Shown: one piece after another, positions 24,589 through 34,737 of the stretch
Layout of the letters: each line of letters opens with the position of its first letter
Position numbering within the stretch: the first letter of the stretch is position 1
NCBI RefSeq assembly: GCF_000832985.1
Contig: NZ_CP009920.1
Location: forward strand, 1,116,001-1,180,000
DNA from: Priestia megaterium NBRC 15308 = ATCC 14581
GTDB taxonomy: Bacteria; Bacillota; Bacilli; Bacillales; Bacillaceae_H
DNA length: 64,000 bases
Reading direction: 5' to 3'
The notes under the pieces: generated by a model
What the model was told of the DNA's origin: nothing
What the model saw: the letters and a program-made list of their open reading frames with translations, nothing else
Databases searched by the model: none
Made by a program: the position numbers and the translations under genes

Positions 24589-25404
24589 TTACACCTCGCA
24601 TTTTTGTATAGGCGAAACGATGGATGCAACATACTCCTCAATTTGATTTAATCCGTCTCGGCGTGTATCCTTATTTAAAAGAACTTGTTCAAGCTGGCCA
24701 ATTTTATTAACAATTGCACTTCCAATTACAATGCCGTCGCTATGTTCTTTTAATACCTCTACTTGTTCACTTGTTGAAATCCCAAAACCGACGGCAACCG
24801 GTATAGAAGCTGCTGCTTTCACATCTTCTAAAAAGGTGCCAATATCAACTGGCAACGTAGAGCGAACCCCAGTAACGCCTAAAGACGACACGCAATATAA
24901 GAAGCCCGTTGCATCTGCAGCGATTTTTTGGATACGCTCTTTAGATGTAGGAGCAACCATTGAAATGTAGGCAACTTCATTTTCAGCGGCAAGCTCTCGG
25001 ATACGGCCACTCTCTTCGTACGGTAAATCCGGAATTAGCACTCCATCTATTTCATTTTCTCGCATTAACGCGAAAAAGGATTCTAAACCTAATTGTAACA
25101 CAGGATTAAAATAGGTAAAGAGAATTACCGGTATTTTCACACCTTTTTTTCTCATCACCGATACAAGCTTAATGGCTTTTGAAATAGACATGCCGCCAGA
25201 TAAAGCTCTTTTAGACGCCTCTTGAATAATTGGACCATCTGCTAAAGGGTCAGAATATGGTACGCCCAGCTCTAAAATAGAAGCACCTTGCTTTTGCAAA
25301 GACAAAGCAATTTCCACCGTTGCATCTTCATGAGGATCTCCTGCCGTAATAAATGGAATAAACAATGTTTCATGTTTAGGTAGTCTCGCTTCAAACGTAT
25401 TCAT
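24589..25404 (-). CDS. trpA: Tryptophan synthase alpha chain
   Basis: Cleaves indole-3-glycerol phosphate to indole and glyceraldehyde-3-phosphate, passing indole to TrpB. 271 residues, TIM barrel. Catalytic residues E45 ([10 protein letters not shown]) and D56 (ADGP) correspond to E49/D60 of E. coli; the phosphate-binding GFGIST and IVIGSAIV stretches are near residues 209 and 230. It overlaps the trpB end by 14 bases and is followed by hisC after 4 bases. Confidence 0.97.
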   Translation of the reverse strand: MNTFEARLPKHETLFIPFITAGDPHEDATVEIALSLQKQGASILELGVPYSDPLADGPIIQEASKRALSGGMSISKAIKLVSVMRKKGVKIPVILFTYFNPVLQLGLESFFALMRENEIDGVLIPDLPYEESGRIRELAAENEVAYISMVAPTSKERIQKIAADATGFLYCVSSLGVTGVRSTLPVDIGTFLEDVKAAASIPVAVGFGISTSEQVEVLKEHSDGIVIGSAIVNKIGQLEQVLLNKDTRRDGLNQIEEYVASIVSPIQKCEV

Positions 25405-26605
25405 GTTCTTCTTCCTTCCCTTCTAGCAAGTTTACTAATGTATGAACGTCCTTATCTCCTCGACCTGACAAGCAAATTAAAATGGTTTCTTCTTTCGTCA
25501 TGCTTTTGGCCAGTTCAAATGCTTTTGCCAACGCATGGGCGGACTCAATAGCCGGGATGATTCCCTCTGTTTTCGCCAGCAGCTGAAGAGCTTCGATTGA
25601 CTCATCATCCGTTACACTTTCATATTCTACTCGTCCAATAGATGAAAGGTGAGAATGCTCTGGACCGATACCTGGATAATCCAAACCTGCTGAAATAGAA
25701 TAAGGCTCTGTAATCTGACCATTTTCATCTTGAAGTAAATACGTGAGCGTTCCGTGAATAACACCTTTTGTGCCTTTAGCCATTTTAGCAGCATGGAGGG
25801 CTGTATTTAGTCCTTTCCCTCCTGCTTCTACGCCGATCAAGCGTACATTTTCTTCTTTAATAAAATCATAAAACATTCCGATTGCATTACTGCCGCCTCC
25901 GACGCATGCCACGACAGCATTCGGAAGTTTGCCTTCTACCGCTGTAAACTGTTCTTTTGCTTCTTCTCCAATAATTTTTTGGAAATCTCGAACCATTTTA
26001 GGATAAGGGTGCGGTCCAATGGCCGAACCAATTAAGTAAAAATGATCTTCGCAATGTTGAACCCAGTAGCGAATTGCTTCATTTGTTGCATCTTTTAGCG
26101 TTTTTGTCCCAGAAGTTGCAGGAATGACTTCCGCTCCTAGAAGCTTCATGCGAAAGACGTTCAACGCCTGACGTTCAATATCTTCTTCTCCCATGAATAC
26201 TTTACATTCCATTCCGAACTTTGCAGCTACTGTAGCTGTGGCTACCCCGTGCTGACCCGCTCCTGTTTCAGCAATAATTTTTGTTTTTCCCATACGTTTA
26301 GCAAGTAAAATCTGTCCAATGGCATTATTGATTTTGTGAGCACCCGTATGATTTAAGTCTTCACGTTTCAAATAAATTTTTGCCCCGCCGAGCGTTTCGG
26401 TAATATTATCAGCATATGTTAAAGCTGTTGGTCGCCCAGAGTAGTTAACAAGTAAGGATAGATACTCATCTTTAAATGCCGGATCTTTCATTGCTTGATT
26501 CAAAGCTGCTTCTACTTCTTCAAGTGGCTTCATTAATGTTTCAGGTACGTATTTTCCGCCAAATTCACCAAAGCGGCCAAATTCATCAGGATGATTGTAT
26601 GTCAT
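25391..26605 (-). CDS. trpB: Tryptophan synthase beta chain
   Basis: PLP enzyme condensing indole with serine to tryptophan. 404 residues, standard length. The N-terminus [16 protein letters not shown] is typical; PLP lysine K91 is in [10 protein letters not shown]; phosphate-binding [10 protein letters not shown] lies near residue 234; [12 protein letters not shown] precedes it. It shares ATGA with the trpF stop (4-base overlap) and overlaps trpA by 14 bases, signs of tight translational coupling in the trp operon. Confidence 0.98.
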   Translation of the reverse strand: MTYNHPDEFGRFGEFGGKYVPETLMKPLEEVEAALNQAMKDPAFKDEYLSLLVNYSGRPTALTYADNITETLGGAKIYLKREDLNHTGAHKINNAIGQILLAKRMGKTKIIAETGAGQHGVATATVAAKFGMECKVFMGEEDIERQALNVFRMKLLGAEVIPATSGTKTLKDATNEAIRYWVQHCEDHFYLIGSAIGPHPYPKMVRDFQKIIGEEAKEQFTAVEGKLPNAVVACVGGGSNAIGMFYDFIKEENVRLIGVEAGGKGLNTALHAAKMAKGTKGVIHGTLTYLLQDENGQITEPYSISAGLDYPGIGPEHSHLSSIGRVEYESVTDDESIEALQLLAKTEGIIPAIESAHALAKAFELAKSMTKEETILICLSGRGDKDVHTLVNLLEGKEEEHEYV

Positions 26606-27228
26606 AGTATGATCTTCCTTTCAATCTCTATAATTTTTGTATAGTCCTTCGTTCCATTTGTTTCAATACCGCCAGAAATATCAATCGCCCCAGGCTTGTA
26701 GGGTAACAAGTTCTCAATGTTACAAGCATTGATTCCTCCAGCAATAAAGCATTTTTTACCTAACCTTTGGGCAGCTGATTCATACTGAGGAACGAAACTC
26801 CAATCAAAAGCGACGCCCGTTCCTCCAAATTGTTCTTTAACCTTGCTATCAATTACATACCCGTCAGCCTTTTCATATACATGCATTTGCTGCACCGTTT
26901 CTTTATTGTGAGGGAGCGCTTTCCATACTTCATATCCACGCTGCTTTAACCGACGTACGTCCGCAGCTGTTTCTTGCCCGTGGCACTGAATTACATCTAA
27001 ATTTGTTACGGAGGCAATTTCAAGTATTTGATCTACCGGTGTATTAACAAATACCCCTACTAGCGAGACTTGTTTTTTTATTTCATCCGTTACAAACTCA
27101 TTTACTCGTTCAGGCTTTACATATCGTTTACTTCTAGGATAGAAAATAAAGCCAATGTGAGTAGCAGCCGACTTTTCGATTAAAGCTATATCTTGTTTTG
27201 ATCGAATACCACAGTACTTAATGAGCAT
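26602..27228 (-). CDS. trpF: Phosphoribosylanthranilate isomerase
   Basis: Amadori rearrangement of phosphoribosylanthranilate, third step of tryptophan synthesis. 208 residues, TIM barrel. The catalytic cysteine is in KYCGIRS (residues 4-10), the catalytic aspartate in [19 protein letters not shown], and the phosphate-binding end reads [10 protein letters not shown] and [12 protein letters not shown]. The ATG at 27228 is preferred over the frame nine codons longer, which lies within trpC; GGGGA stands 8 bases before it. It overlaps trpC by 11 bases. Confidence 0.96.
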   Translation of the reverse strand: MLIKYCGIRSKQDIALIEKSAATHIGFIFYPRSKRYVKPERVNEFVTDEIKKQVSLVGVFVNTPVDQILEIASVTNLDVIQCHGQETAADVRRLKQRGYEVWKALPHNKETVQQMHVYEKADGYVIDSKVKEQFGGTGVAFDWSFVPQYESAAQRLGKKCFIAGGINACNIENLLPYKPGAIDISGGIETNGTKDYTKIIEIERKIIL

Positions 27229-27985
27229 ATTCACTTTCCCCAAACAGCTTTTCAATCGCTTTGGTTTGATTATCCTGTCTCATAAGCGATTCCCCTACTA
27301 AAATAGCTTTTGCTCCCGCTTCTTTTACGTAGGAAACATCATCGTATAAGTAAATTCCGCTTTCACTCACTAGCAGCTGATTTTTCGGAACATGCTTGGC
27401 TATTTCTTTGGTCTGTTGCACGCTGGTTTCAAACGTGTGAAGATTTCGATTATTAATACCAATAATCTTTGGGGTAAATACAGCTAGCAGCTTTTCAAGC
27501 GTTTCTAGAGAATGCACTTCTACTAAACAATCTAACTCTTTTTCAGCAGCTTGAAGATAAAGCTCTTGCAATTTTAATGGTTCAAGTACTTCTCCAATGA
27601 GTAAAATAGCATCAGCACCGATTCTTGCACTTTCTTCCACTTGAATGGAATCAATGATGAAATCCTTGCGAAGCACAGGGATAGAGACATGCTGTTTAAT
27701 GTCACTTAAAAACGTTCGGTTTCCTTGAAAATAGTGCTGATCTGTTAACACAGACAAAGCATCTGCTTTCCCTTTCTCGTAGGCTTTAGCAATTTCCACA
27801 GGCTGAAAATTCTCTTTTATTAATCCTTTGGAAGGAGAAGCTTTTTTCACTTCTGCAATAAGAGCCAGCTCTCGATTCGGATTTGATAAAGCGTCTAAGA
27901 ATGATCGTTTTGCAACATTTTGCTGTTCGGGTAACTGTAAGTTTTGAATTTCTTCTTTTTTTGTTTCAATAATTTTATTGAGCAT
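27218..27985 (-). CDS. trpC: Indole-3-glycerol-phosphate synthase
   Basis: Ring closure of the carboxyphenylamino-deoxyribulose phosphate to indole-3-glycerol phosphate. About 255 residues. Motifs: [14 protein letters not shown] (catalytic lysine, near residue 45), [35 protein letters not shown] and [11 protein letters not shown] 27985 follows AGGTGG by 6 bases; the frame begins two codons earlier with TTG but lacks proper spacing. It overlaps trpD by 11 bases and trpF by 11 bases. Confidence 0.97.
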   Translation of the reverse strand: MLNKIIETKKEEIQNLQLPEQQNVAKRSFLDALSNPNRELALIAEVKKASPSKGLIKENFQPVEIAKAYEKGKADALSVLTDQHYFQGNRTFLSDIKQHVSIPVLRKDFIIDSIQVEESARIGADAILLIGEVLEPLKLQELYLQAAEKELDCLVEVHSLETLEKLLAVFTPKIIGINNRNLHTFETSVQQTKEIAKHVPKNQLLVSESGIYLYDDVSYVKEAGAKAILVGESLMRQDNQTKAIEKLFGESEYAH

Positions 27986-29000
27986 GTTCAACCACCTTTT
28001 TCGATTTCAATCGTTGTAATTGTGTGTATGCAGCACCTGATTCAATTGTTTCTAAAGCTACAGCTACTCCTTCTTCAAAAGTAGAAACGTTTCCGCTAAC
28101 GTAAATAGCTGCAGCAGAGTTTAATACGACTGCGTTTTTAGCAGTTACATTGCTTTTATTTAAAAATAGCGATTCAATAAGCTCGGCACTCGATTTCGCA
28201 TCTTCTACCACTAAGTCTTCAAGCTTCCCTCTCTGTAAGTGTACATCCTCTGGTGCAAGCGTATATTCTGTAATGACATTGCCCTGTACTTCTACAACAT
28301 CCGTTACAGCCGTGGCACTGATTTCATCTAAACCGTCTCTGCCCGCAACCAGAAGGACGTGGTTAGCTCCCAGTACAACAAGCGCTTCTGCTAATTTTCG
28401 TGCAAGCTCAATGGAATAAACGCCAATTACTTGCTTTGTGCAGTTAGTAGGGTTTGCTAATGGACCTAATGCATTAAAAACCGTTCTAAATCCTAATTCC
28501 TTTCGAGTAGCAGCAACGTGTTTCATAGCAGGGTGATAAAGCGGCGCAAATAAAAAGGACATATTGAGGTCAGCCACCGCATTTTTCACTTCTTTTTCAT
28601 TTCCTTGAATCCATATATCCAGATGTTCTAACACGTCGGCGCTTCCACTTTTAGAAGATACGGCTCGATTCCCATGTTTCGCAACCTTTACTCCCGCAGC
28701 AGATGCCACAATTGCACTAGCCGTTGAGATATTAAACGTAGAGGCCCCGTCTCCTCCGGTACCGCATGTATCTACTACGTTTAATTCTTCTAGAGAAATA
28801 GCATTCATATTATTTTTCATACCTCGGACAAAACCAACAATTTCATCGACGGTTTCTCCTCGGTACGTTAAGATGGTTAGTACGCTAGCAATTTGAGCTG
28901 CCGGGACTTTACCGTTCATAATATCATTCATAATTTTTTCTGCTTCTTCCGCTGAAAGTGACTCACCGCGCAAACACTTTTTTAACAATTCTTTAAACAT
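27975..29000 (-). CDS. trpD: Anthranilate phosphoribosyltransferase
   Basis: Transfers phosphoribose from PRPP to anthranilate, second step of the tryptophan branch. About 341 residues. The PRPP-binding [17 protein letters not shown] motif (near residue 77) and [18 protein letters not shown] (near residue 105) are intact, as is [13 protein letters not shown]-type anthranilate site [29 protein letters not shown] precedes the ATG at 29000. It overlaps trpE by 8 bases. Confidence 0.97.
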   Translation of the reverse strand: MFKELLKKCLRGESLSAEEAEKIMNDIMNGKVPAAQIASVLTILTYRGETVDEIVGFVRGMKNNMNAISLEELNVVDTCGTGGDGASTFNISTASAIVASAAGVKVAKHGNRAVSSKSGSADVLEHLDIWIQGNEKEVKNAVADLNMSFLFAPLYHPAMKHVAATRKELGFRTVFNALGPLANPTNCTKQVIGVYSIELARKLAEALVVLGANHVLLVAGRDGLDEISATAVTDVVEVQGNVITEYTLAPEDVHLQRGKLEDLVVEDAKSSAELIESLFLNKSNVTAKNAVVLNSAAAIYVSGNVSTFEEGVAVALETIESGAAYTQLQRLKSKKVVEHAQ

Positions 29001-30507
29001 ATACATCCTCCTTTTTATCGTAGATGTCTTGGGCTAATTGAATTGTTTTGATTAAAGCGCTAGCTTTATTGCGGGTTTCTTTCCACTCAAGCTCCGGTTT
29101 TGAGTCAGCAACCACTCCTGCTCCAGCCTGGATATAAGCGGTCTGATCTTTCAAAAGAATGGTCCGAATCGCAATGCACGAATCAATGTTTCCATCAAAT
29201 CCGAGATATGCTACGGTTCCTGCATATACATTTCGCGCCACTGGTTCAATTTCATTTAAGATTTGCATCGCTCGCACTTTTGGAGCGCCAGATACGGTAC
29301 CCGCTGGAAATGCAGAAAGCAGCGCATCAATGGGATGTACTTTTTCGTCAAGGCGCCCTGTCACTTTAGAAATCAAGTGCATGACGTGCGAAAAGTTAAC
29401 CTGCTGCATTAATACTGGTGTTTGGACACTTCCATACTGTGCAACTCGGCCGATGTCATTTCTTGCTAAGTCCACGAGCATATAGTGTTCTGCCCGCTCT
29501 TTTTCATCGTTAATTAAGTCTTCGTATAAGCGCGCATCTTCTTCTGCATCCCTGCCACGTCTTCTCGTTCCTGCAATCGGATGAATTTCTAAATGGCCGT
29601 TTTCAATTTGAATCAACCGCTCAGGAGAACTTCCAATTAGCTCCACGCCTTTTACTTTCACGTAAAATAAATAAGGAGAGGGATTAACTAATCGCAATAC
29701 TCTGTAAATATCAAATCCAGCTACGGTCGTATCAATTTGAAATCTCTGCGACAATACGGCTTGAAAAACATCTCCGCTTTTAATGTATTCCTTAATTTTT
29801 TCCACATCTTGCACAAATTTATCTTTTTGGTATGACGATGTCACGCCTTCAAAGCTAACTTCGCGCTGCTCGCTTTCAAACATCATTGGCTTTTCTTTCA
29901 CCGTCTGCGCTATTCTTTCAACATATCTATTGATCTCTGCTAGAGCTTCACGGTATTTTTCTTTTTTCTGCTGCTCTTTGTCTTGCTCATTAAGCTGAAT
30001 GTAGTGAATCACCATAAGCTCTTTTGTTTGATGATTGTACGCAAGCATCGTTTGACAATAGATAAAGTGAAAAGTAGGCATGTTCAAATCATTTTGGGCA
30101 TGTACGTTCACTTTTTCAATTTGCGATACGGCGTCGTAGCTGATAAACCCTACTGCTCCTCCTTTAAAAGGAAGTGCAAGGTCTGGTACTTTCACTTTCA
30201 GCTCTTGCTGAATTTTACAAAACACCTCTTTAAAGCTGTCTCCTTGCAGCATAGGCTGAAGCTGCTTGTTTTTTGCTAGATAGCTTCCGTTTTCTTCCTC
30301 AACATACAAAAATGGATTTAAGCCAATAAAAGAATAATTGGACCATGGTGATGATTCATCATTACTTTCAAGCAAATATACGGCTTCATCTTTTACTTGT
30401 TGAAAAAGATCAACAGGTGTCATGCTATCGATAAATATTTTTTTTATAATTGGAATGGTTAAATACTCTGTAGAGTCTTCTAAAAAAGAAGTATACGTGT
30501 TCGTCAT
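28993..30507 (-). CDS. trpE: Anthranilate synthase component I
   Basis: Makes anthranilate from chorismate and ammonia/glutamine, the committed step to tryptophan. About 504 residues. The tryptophan feedback site LLES is near residue 45; the chorismate-binding domain shows IAGTRRRG, DLARNDIGRVA, SGAPKVRAMQI and YAGTVAYLG. No glutamine amidotransferase gene lies in this operon, as in B. subtilis, where pabA in the folate operon serves both. ATG 30507 has GGAGG 10 bases upstream. The leader has a sigma-A promoter, an eleven-repeat TRAP site and a terminator, so expression is attenuated when tryptophan is plentiful. Confidence 0.97.
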   Translation of the reverse strand: MTNTYTSFLEDSTEYLTIPIIKKIFIDSMTPVDLFQQVKDEAVYLLESNDESSPWSNYSFIGLNPFLYVEEENGSYLAKNKQLQPMLQGDSFKEVFCKIQQELKVKVPDLALPFKGGAVGFISYDAVSQIEKVNVHAQNDLNMPTFHFIYCQTMLAYNHQTKELMVIHYIQLNEQDKEQQKKEKYREALAEINRYVERIAQTVKEKPMMFESEQREVSFEGVTSSYQKDKFVQDVEKIKEYIKSGDVFQAVLSQRFQIDTTVAGFDIYRVLRLVNPSPYLFYVKVKGVELIGSSPERLIQIENGHLEIHPIAGTRRRGRDAEEDARLYEDLINDEKERAEHYMLVDLARNDIGRVAQYGSVQTPVLMQQVNFSHVMHLISKVTGRLDEKVHPIDALLSAFPAGTVSGAPKVRAMQILNEIEPVARNVYAGTVAYLGFDGNIDSCIAIRTILLKDQTAYIQAGAGVVADSKPELEWKETRNKASALIKTIQLAQDIYDKKEDVYV

Positions 30508-30577
30508 ATCTTTCAATCCTCCATTTCATGGAGAATGAGAATAGATGAGGTTATATAAAAGAGGATATAATAAATAA

Positions 30578-30610
30578 ACCCAAAGACACATCAAAAATAG
30601 GCCTTTGGGT
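30578..30610 (-). terminator. trp attenuator (terminator in trpE leader)
   Basis: On the minus strand ACCCAAAG pairs with CTTTGGGT around a 17-base loop, followed by UUAUUUAUU. It lies between the TRAP-binding repeats and trpE, the arrangement of TRAP-controlled attenuation. Confidence 0.85.
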
Positions 30611-30629
30611 ATACGAATGGTAAAATTCA

Positions 30630-30691
30630 CTCAACTAAACTCTGCTCAACTGTCTCATTCTCGTCTACCCTAATCTCAACTAAACTGTCTA
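30630..30691 (-). promoter_or_regulatory. TRAP-binding site: eleven (G/U)AG repeats in trp leader
   Basis: Reading the minus strand from 30691 down, the triplets are UAG, UAG, GAG, UAG, UAG, GAG, GAG, GAG, GAG, UAG, GAG: eleven in all. Most spacers are 2 or 3 bases; those between repeats 1-2 and 7-8 are both ACAGUU (6 bases). TRAP is an 11-subunit ring that binds eleven such triplets, so the site is complete. Further AG-containing triplets lie upstream at 30699-30716. Confidence 0.9.
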
Positions 30692-30733
30692 TTGTTTTCT
30701 CATAACTAAAATCTCTAAACTAACTTGTTACCA

Positions 30734-30763
30734 ATTGTAGTACGTTTCAAATTCATTTGTCAA
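30734..30763 (-). promoter_or_regulatory. Sigma-A promoter of the trp operon
   Basis: On the minus strand TTGACA (30758-30763), an 18-base spacer and TACAAT (30734-30739). Transcription should start near 30727, placing the TRAP site at about +36 to +98. Confidence 0.85.
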
Positions 30764-30790
30764 CTACTATCTACTTGACTTTAGACGAAA

Positions 30791-31873
30791 CTAAGCTTTA
30801 AGCTCTTCATTCAGCAGTTTAAGAATCACTTCATCTTCTACTTGTTGAACAAAAGGTTTGCCTATGCCTTCAAGCAGTACCATGTGAACATTGCTTGATT
30901 TAGACTTCTTGTCCGCTTTCATTCTTACAAGCAGTTTTTCAGCTGAAAGATGGTTTGGGACAGACGTCTTGTAGCCAAATTTTTCAAACCATTTCGCAAT
31001 GTCGTCCACAGAGAACTGACTTTTTTCAAGAACATTGCTGACTTTCATAGCAAACAGCATACCAATCGCTACGCCTTCTCCGTGACTGATTTTTCCATAG
31101 CCGCACTCCGCTTCGATCGCATGCCCTAGCGTATGTCCAAAGTTCAGATGAGCGCGAACGCCAGCTTCTGTCTCATCTTCTTTTACAACAGATGCTTTGA
31201 CTAAAATACCGTTTTGAATAGCATAAATTAATTTTTCATCTTTTAAATCAGTCAGCGATTGTATATTTTGCTGAAGCCATTTATAAAATTCTTCATCGTG
31301 AATAAAAGCGTGTTTAATCACTTCTGCAAAACCGGAACGCCACTCTCTTTCGGGAAGCGTTTTAAGAAGATCAATATCATAAACAACCGCTTCAGGCTGA
31401 TAAAAAGCACCAATCATATTTTTTCCAAGCTCATGATTAATGGCTACTTTACCGCCTACAGCACTATCGTGAGCAAGAAGCGTCGTTGGCACTTGAATAA
31501 AAGAAATTCCTCTCATATAAGTAGCGGCTACAAATCCAGCTAAATCGCCTACTACCCCTCCGCCAAAAGCAATAACGAGCGCATTGCGGTCAAGCTGCTG
31601 TTCGAGCGCAAATGTCTGACAATCGTAGTAATGTTGAAATGACTTTGCATGTTCACCGCTTGGCACTACGTATTTAGCCACTTTAAACTTTGTATCGATC
31701 GCTTTTACAACCGCTTCTCCATAATATGAATCTACAGCTGAATCGGTGATGATTAACACGGACGACAGATTAGGTTTTACACTCTCGATAATAGAAGGCA
31801 GCTTTTCAATTAATCCATTTCCTAAATAAAGAGGATATGTTTTGGATAAAGTTTGAATATCAATTTGCAACAT
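30791..31873 (-). CDS. aroB: 3-dehydroquinate synthase
   Basis: NAD- and metal-dependent cyclisation of DAHP to 3-dehydroquinate, second step of the shikimate pathway. 360 residues. NAD-binding PSGEHAKSFQ (near residue 71) and GGGVVGDLAGFVAATYMRG (near 104), metal-binding GFAEVIKHAFIHD and LNFGHTLGHAIE are all present. Its start codon overlaps the aroC stop (TAATG), so it is coupled to aroC. In B. subtilis aroH (chorismate mutase) follows; here no aroH is present and the trp promoter region follows directly. Confidence 0.97.
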   Translation of the reverse strand: MLQIDIQTLSKTYPLYLGNGLIEKLPSIIESVKPNLSSVLIITDSAVDSYYGEAVVKAIDTKFKVAKYVVPSGEHAKSFQHYYDCQTFALEQQLDRNALVIAFGGGVVGDLAGFVAATYMRGISFIQVPTTLLAHDSAVGGKVAINHELGKNMIGAFYQPEAVVYDIDLLKTLPEREWRSGFAEVIKHAFIHDEEFYKWLQQNIQSLTDLKDEKLIYAIQNGILVKASVVKEDETEAGVRAHLNFGHTLGHAIEAECGYGKISHGEGVAIGMLFAMKVSNVLEKSQFSVDDIAKWFEKFGYKTSVPNHLSAEKLLVRMKADKKSKSSNVHMVLLEGIGKPFVQQVEDEVILKLLNEELKA

Positions 31874-33045
31874 TAAAACTCCCTCGCATGTGCACGCATT
31901 TTCTCAATATTTTCAGCAATTAAATCAATTCGGTCTTGTCCAAACTGTTCGATTAGCGCATCAGCCAATTCCCAAGCTACAACGGCTTCTGCTACAACGC
32001 TTGCCGCCGGCACAGCGCAGCTGTCTGAACGTTCGATGCTTGCCTCGAAGGCTTCTTTTGTTTCAATATCAACACTTTTTAACGGCTTGTAAAGCGTTGG
32101 AATAGGCTTCATTACTCCGCGTACTACAATTGGCATACCTGTTGTCATGCCGCCTTCAAAGCCGCCTAAGTTGTTTGTTTTACGGGTATACCCGTTCTTT
32201 TCATCCCATAGAATTTCGTCATGAACTTCGCTTCCTGGTCTGCGAGCCGCTTCAAATCCAATCCCAAACTCAACGCCTTTAAATGCATTAATGCTCATAA
32301 CAGCTGCAGCAATCTTCGCATCTAATTTACGATCGTAATGAACATAGCTGCCTACTCCTGCTGGCACGCCTTCAATAATAACTTCTACTACGCCTCCGAT
32401 AGAATCGCCATTTTTCTTAGCATCATCGATTGCTTGCATCATGTCTTTCTCAACAGCTGAGTCAAAACATCTTACTGGAGAAGCTTCAGTGACTTCTTGA
32501 AGTTCCTCTAAGCTTTTGTATTGAGGCGGATTTGCCTGTACGCCGCCAATTTCTAATACATGTCCAGCTACAGAAATCCCGAACTGAGCAAGAATTTGAC
32601 GAGCGACAGCACCTGCTGCTACCCTTACAGTTGTTTCGCGAGCTGAAGAACGTTCTAATACATTTCTCATATCGCGATGACCATATTTAATAGCGCCGTT
32701 TAAATCGGCATGCCCTGGTCTTGGTCTTGAGATTTTACGCTTTACTTCTTCTGATTCTTCTTCAGAAATTGGCTCGATGCCCATAATTTTTGTCCAGTGT
32801 TTCCAGTCGTTATTTTCTACCGCTAACGTAATAGGAGATCCTAGCGTATAGCCGTGGCGGACACCGCTTAAAATTTCCGCTTGATCTTTTTCAATTTGCA
32901 TACGTCTTCCGCGACCATGACCTTTTTGTCTTCGCGCTAAATCTGTATTGATGTCTTCGGCTGTTAAAGGAAGCCCTGCCGGAACACCCTCTAAAATAGT
33001 AGTCAATTGTGGACCATGTGATTCTCCTGCTGTTAAATATCGCAT
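31873..33045 (-). CDS. aroC: Chorismate synthase
   Basis: FMN-dependent elimination turning EPSP into chorismate, the branch point for Trp, Tyr, Phe, folate and menaquinone. 390 residues. Signature segments: [19 protein letters not shown] at 7-25, [17 protein letters not shown] (near 38), [32 protein letters not shown] (near 110-141) and [13 protein letters not shown]-type tail [29 protein letters not shown] precedes the ATG. It is aroF in older B. subtilis naming and starts the aromatic cluster, 135 bases after cheR. Confidence 0.97.
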   Translation of the reverse strand: MRYLTAGESHGPQLTTILEGVPAGLPLTAEDINTDLARRQKGHGRGRRMQIEKDQAEILSGVRHGYTLGSPITLAVENNDWKHWTKIMGIEPISEEESEEVKRKISRPRPGHADLNGAIKYGHRDMRNVLERSSARETTVRVAAGAVARQILAQFGISVAGHVLEIGGVQANPPQYKSLEELQEVTEASPVRCFDSAVEKDMMQAIDDAKKNGDSIGGVVEVIIEGVPAGVGSYVHYDRKLDAKIAAAVMSINAFKGVEFGIGFEAARRPGSEVHDEILWDEKNGYTRKTNNLGGFEGGMTTGMPIVVRGVMKPIPTLYKPLKSVDIETKEAFEASIERSDSCAVPAASVVAEAVVAWELADALIEQFGQDRIDLIAENIEKMRAHAREF

Positions 33046-33179
33046 AATCGTACCTCCGCTTAATATGTATTATTCGTCAGAATTTTTCCATTTTTAAATA
33101 TGACTATACCATACTATAACATAAGAATGTACAAAAAGTTTCACCTCAGCTTTTAAGAAACCGCTTCAGGTTGTCTCGG

Positions 33180-33962
33180 TTAAATGGTCTTTACTTTTCT
33201 GTAAAAAAACGTATCAGCCGTTTCAAATCCATACTTTTGCGGAGTAAAAACCTGCTCTGTGCTACCTACAAATAAGATACCGCCAGGTGCTAAAGCTCTG
33301 CTAAATTTTTCATATAAAGCATGCTTTGCTTCATCTGTAAAATAAATAAGCACATTTCGACAAACAATCAAGTCAACGTTTTTTGGAAAAGAGTCTGACA
33401 GTAAGTTATGTTTCTGAAAAACAACTGTTTTTTTGATTTTTTCATCTAATAAGTACCCGGTTCCTCTTTGTTGAAAGTACTTATTTTTCATCGAAACAGG
33501 CATCTCCTGAAGTGAACGTTCATCATAAAAGCCTATTTTTGCTTTTTCTATCACTTTTTCATCCAAATCAGTCGCTAATATAGAAATACGCGAAAGAGGA
33601 AACAATGTTGATAAAACCATCGCTAGTGTATATGGCTCTTCCCCTGTTGAACAGGCAGCGCTCCACACTTTCAGGTCTGTTTTTCCTTTTACAAGAGCCG
33701 GTAAAATTTTTTGCTCCAATATATCCCACCGCTGATAGTTACGATAAAACTCTGAAACGTTAATCGTCATCCGATCTAAAAACTCCTCAAGCAGTTCGCT
33801 GTTACTGCTCATCGCTCGATAATATTCAAAAAAACTAGAAAAACCTTTTTTTTCATAAAGGGAGGTGAGGCGGCGTTTCATTTGAGACTGCTTATATAGT
33901 GATAAATCAATGCCTGTTTTTATTTTTATTTTCTCCACAAACGCGTCGTATTCGTCTATCAT
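33180..33962 (-). CDS. cheR: Chemotaxis protein methyltransferase CheR
   Basis: SAM-dependent methylation of glutamates on chemoreceptors, for adaptation. 260 residues. The N-terminal helical domain (residues 1-75) contains SLYKQSQMKRRLTSLYEK; the SAM-binding domain shows VWSAACSTGEEPYTLAM (near 99), ILATDLDEKVIEKA and DLIVCRNVLIYFT. AAAGGAGAGTCGAAA precedes the ATG. It stands between ndk and aroC as in B. subtilis. A sequence fitting the flagellar/chemotaxis sigma-D promoter lies upstream, which would link it to motility control. Confidence 0.95.
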   Translation of the reverse strand: MIDEYDAFVEKIKIKTGIDLSLYKQSQMKRRLTSLYEKKGFSSFFEYYRAMSSNSELLEEFLDRMTINVSEFYRNYQRWDILEQKILPALVKGKTDLKVWSAACSTGEEPYTLAMVLSTLFPLSRISILATDLDEKVIEKAKIGFYDERSLQEMPVSMKNKYFQQRGTGYLLDEKIKKTVVFQKHNLLSDSFPKNVDLIVCRNVLIYFTDEAKHALYEKFSRALAPGGILFVGSTEQVFTPQKYGFETADTFFYRKVKTI

Positions 33963-34048
33963 TTTCGACTCTCCTTTCTCATTTCTATACGTTTATGTTA
34001 GACGTATAAGGAAATAAAACCTTTATATACGCTTATCTTCTTATTAAT

Positions 34049-34076
34049 ATATCGGAATACATTGTGAAAATGTTTA
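34049..34076 (-). promoter_or_regulatory. Candidate sigma-D promoter of cheR
   Basis: On the minus strand TAAA (34073-34076), 16 bases, then TCCGATAT (34049-34056), against the sigma-D consensus TAAA-N15-GCCGATAT: one base off in the -10 box and one base longer. It is about 90 bases upstream of cheR. Confidence 0.55.
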
Positions 34077-34132
34077 TGTAGAGAGATATTCGCAATCAAT
34101 AGCCTAGTACCTATGTATAAACACAATAAAAA

Positions 34133-34156
34133 AGACGAATGAAAATTCATTCGTCT
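34133..34156 (-). terminator. Terminator after ndk
   Basis: AGACGAATGAA and TTCATTCGTCT, 11 bp perfect, with a U run on the minus strand. Confidence 0.88.
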
Positions 34157-34172
34157 CCTTGCGCTATCTAAA

Positions 34173-34622
34173 TTAGTAAATCCAAGCGTCTGCGTCTTTT
34201 TTATAGAAAGTCAGCTCTTCACTTTCAAAGAATAAGCTGATTTCACGCTCCGCACTTTCTGGTGAATCTGAGCCGTGAATAATATTCTTATCAACAATCA
34301 GTCCATAATCACCTCGAATAGTTCCAGGAAGCGCTTCTTGAGGGTTAGTTTTCCCCACCATTTGACGTGATACTGAAATCACGTTTTCACCTTCCCATAC
34401 CATAGCAAAAACTGGACCTGATGTGATAAATTTCACTAACTCACCGAAGAAAGGTTTCTCTTTATGTTCACCGTAGTGTGTTTCAGCTAATTCCTGCGAA
34501 ATATGCATAAGCTTAGCTCCGACTAATTGAAAACCTTTTTTCTCAAAGCGAGAAATAACCTCACCAATAATGCTTCTTTGTACCCCGTCTGGTTTGACCA
34601 TTAAAAACGTTTTTTGTATCAT
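34173..34622 (-). CDS. ndk: Nucleoside diphosphate kinase
   Basis: Phosphate transfer between nucleoside tri- and diphosphates through a phosphohistidine; keeps NTP pools balanced. 149 residues. [22 protein letters not shown] starts the protein; the active-site histidine is in [16 protein letters not shown] near residue 115. ATG 34622 follows GGAGAGTAAA; a GTG four codons earlier is badly spaced. It is a single gene ended by a strong terminator, with a possible cre site upstream at 34665-34678. Confidence 0.97.
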   Translation of the reverse strand: MIQKTFLMVKPDGVQRSIIGEVISRFEKKGFQLVGAKLMHISQELAETHYGEHKEKPFFGELVKFITSGPVFAMVWEGENVISVSRQMVGKTNPQEALPGTIRGDYGLIVDKNIIHGSDSPESAEREISLFFESEELTFYKKDADAWIY

Positions 34623-34664
34623 TTTACTCTCCACCCCTGAAGTTCATGATATGTAAACAAGTTT

Positions 34665-34678
34665 TGAAAGCGCAATCA
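34665..34678. promoter_or_regulatory. Possible cre site upstream of ndk
   Basis: TGAAAGCGCAATCA fits the loose CcpA consensus WTGNAANCGNWNNCW; the right half is imperfect as a palindrome. Weak evidence. Confidence 0.3.
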
Positions 34679-34737
34679 CACCTCATGAAGATATTAACAT
34701 TGTTTCGAGCAGTTTACAACTTATGAAAGTAAATAAA

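Noticed and set aside
24585-24641. Longer N-terminus for hisC from ATG 24641
   Set aside because: It lies inside trpA, has no binding site and does not match the HisC family start.
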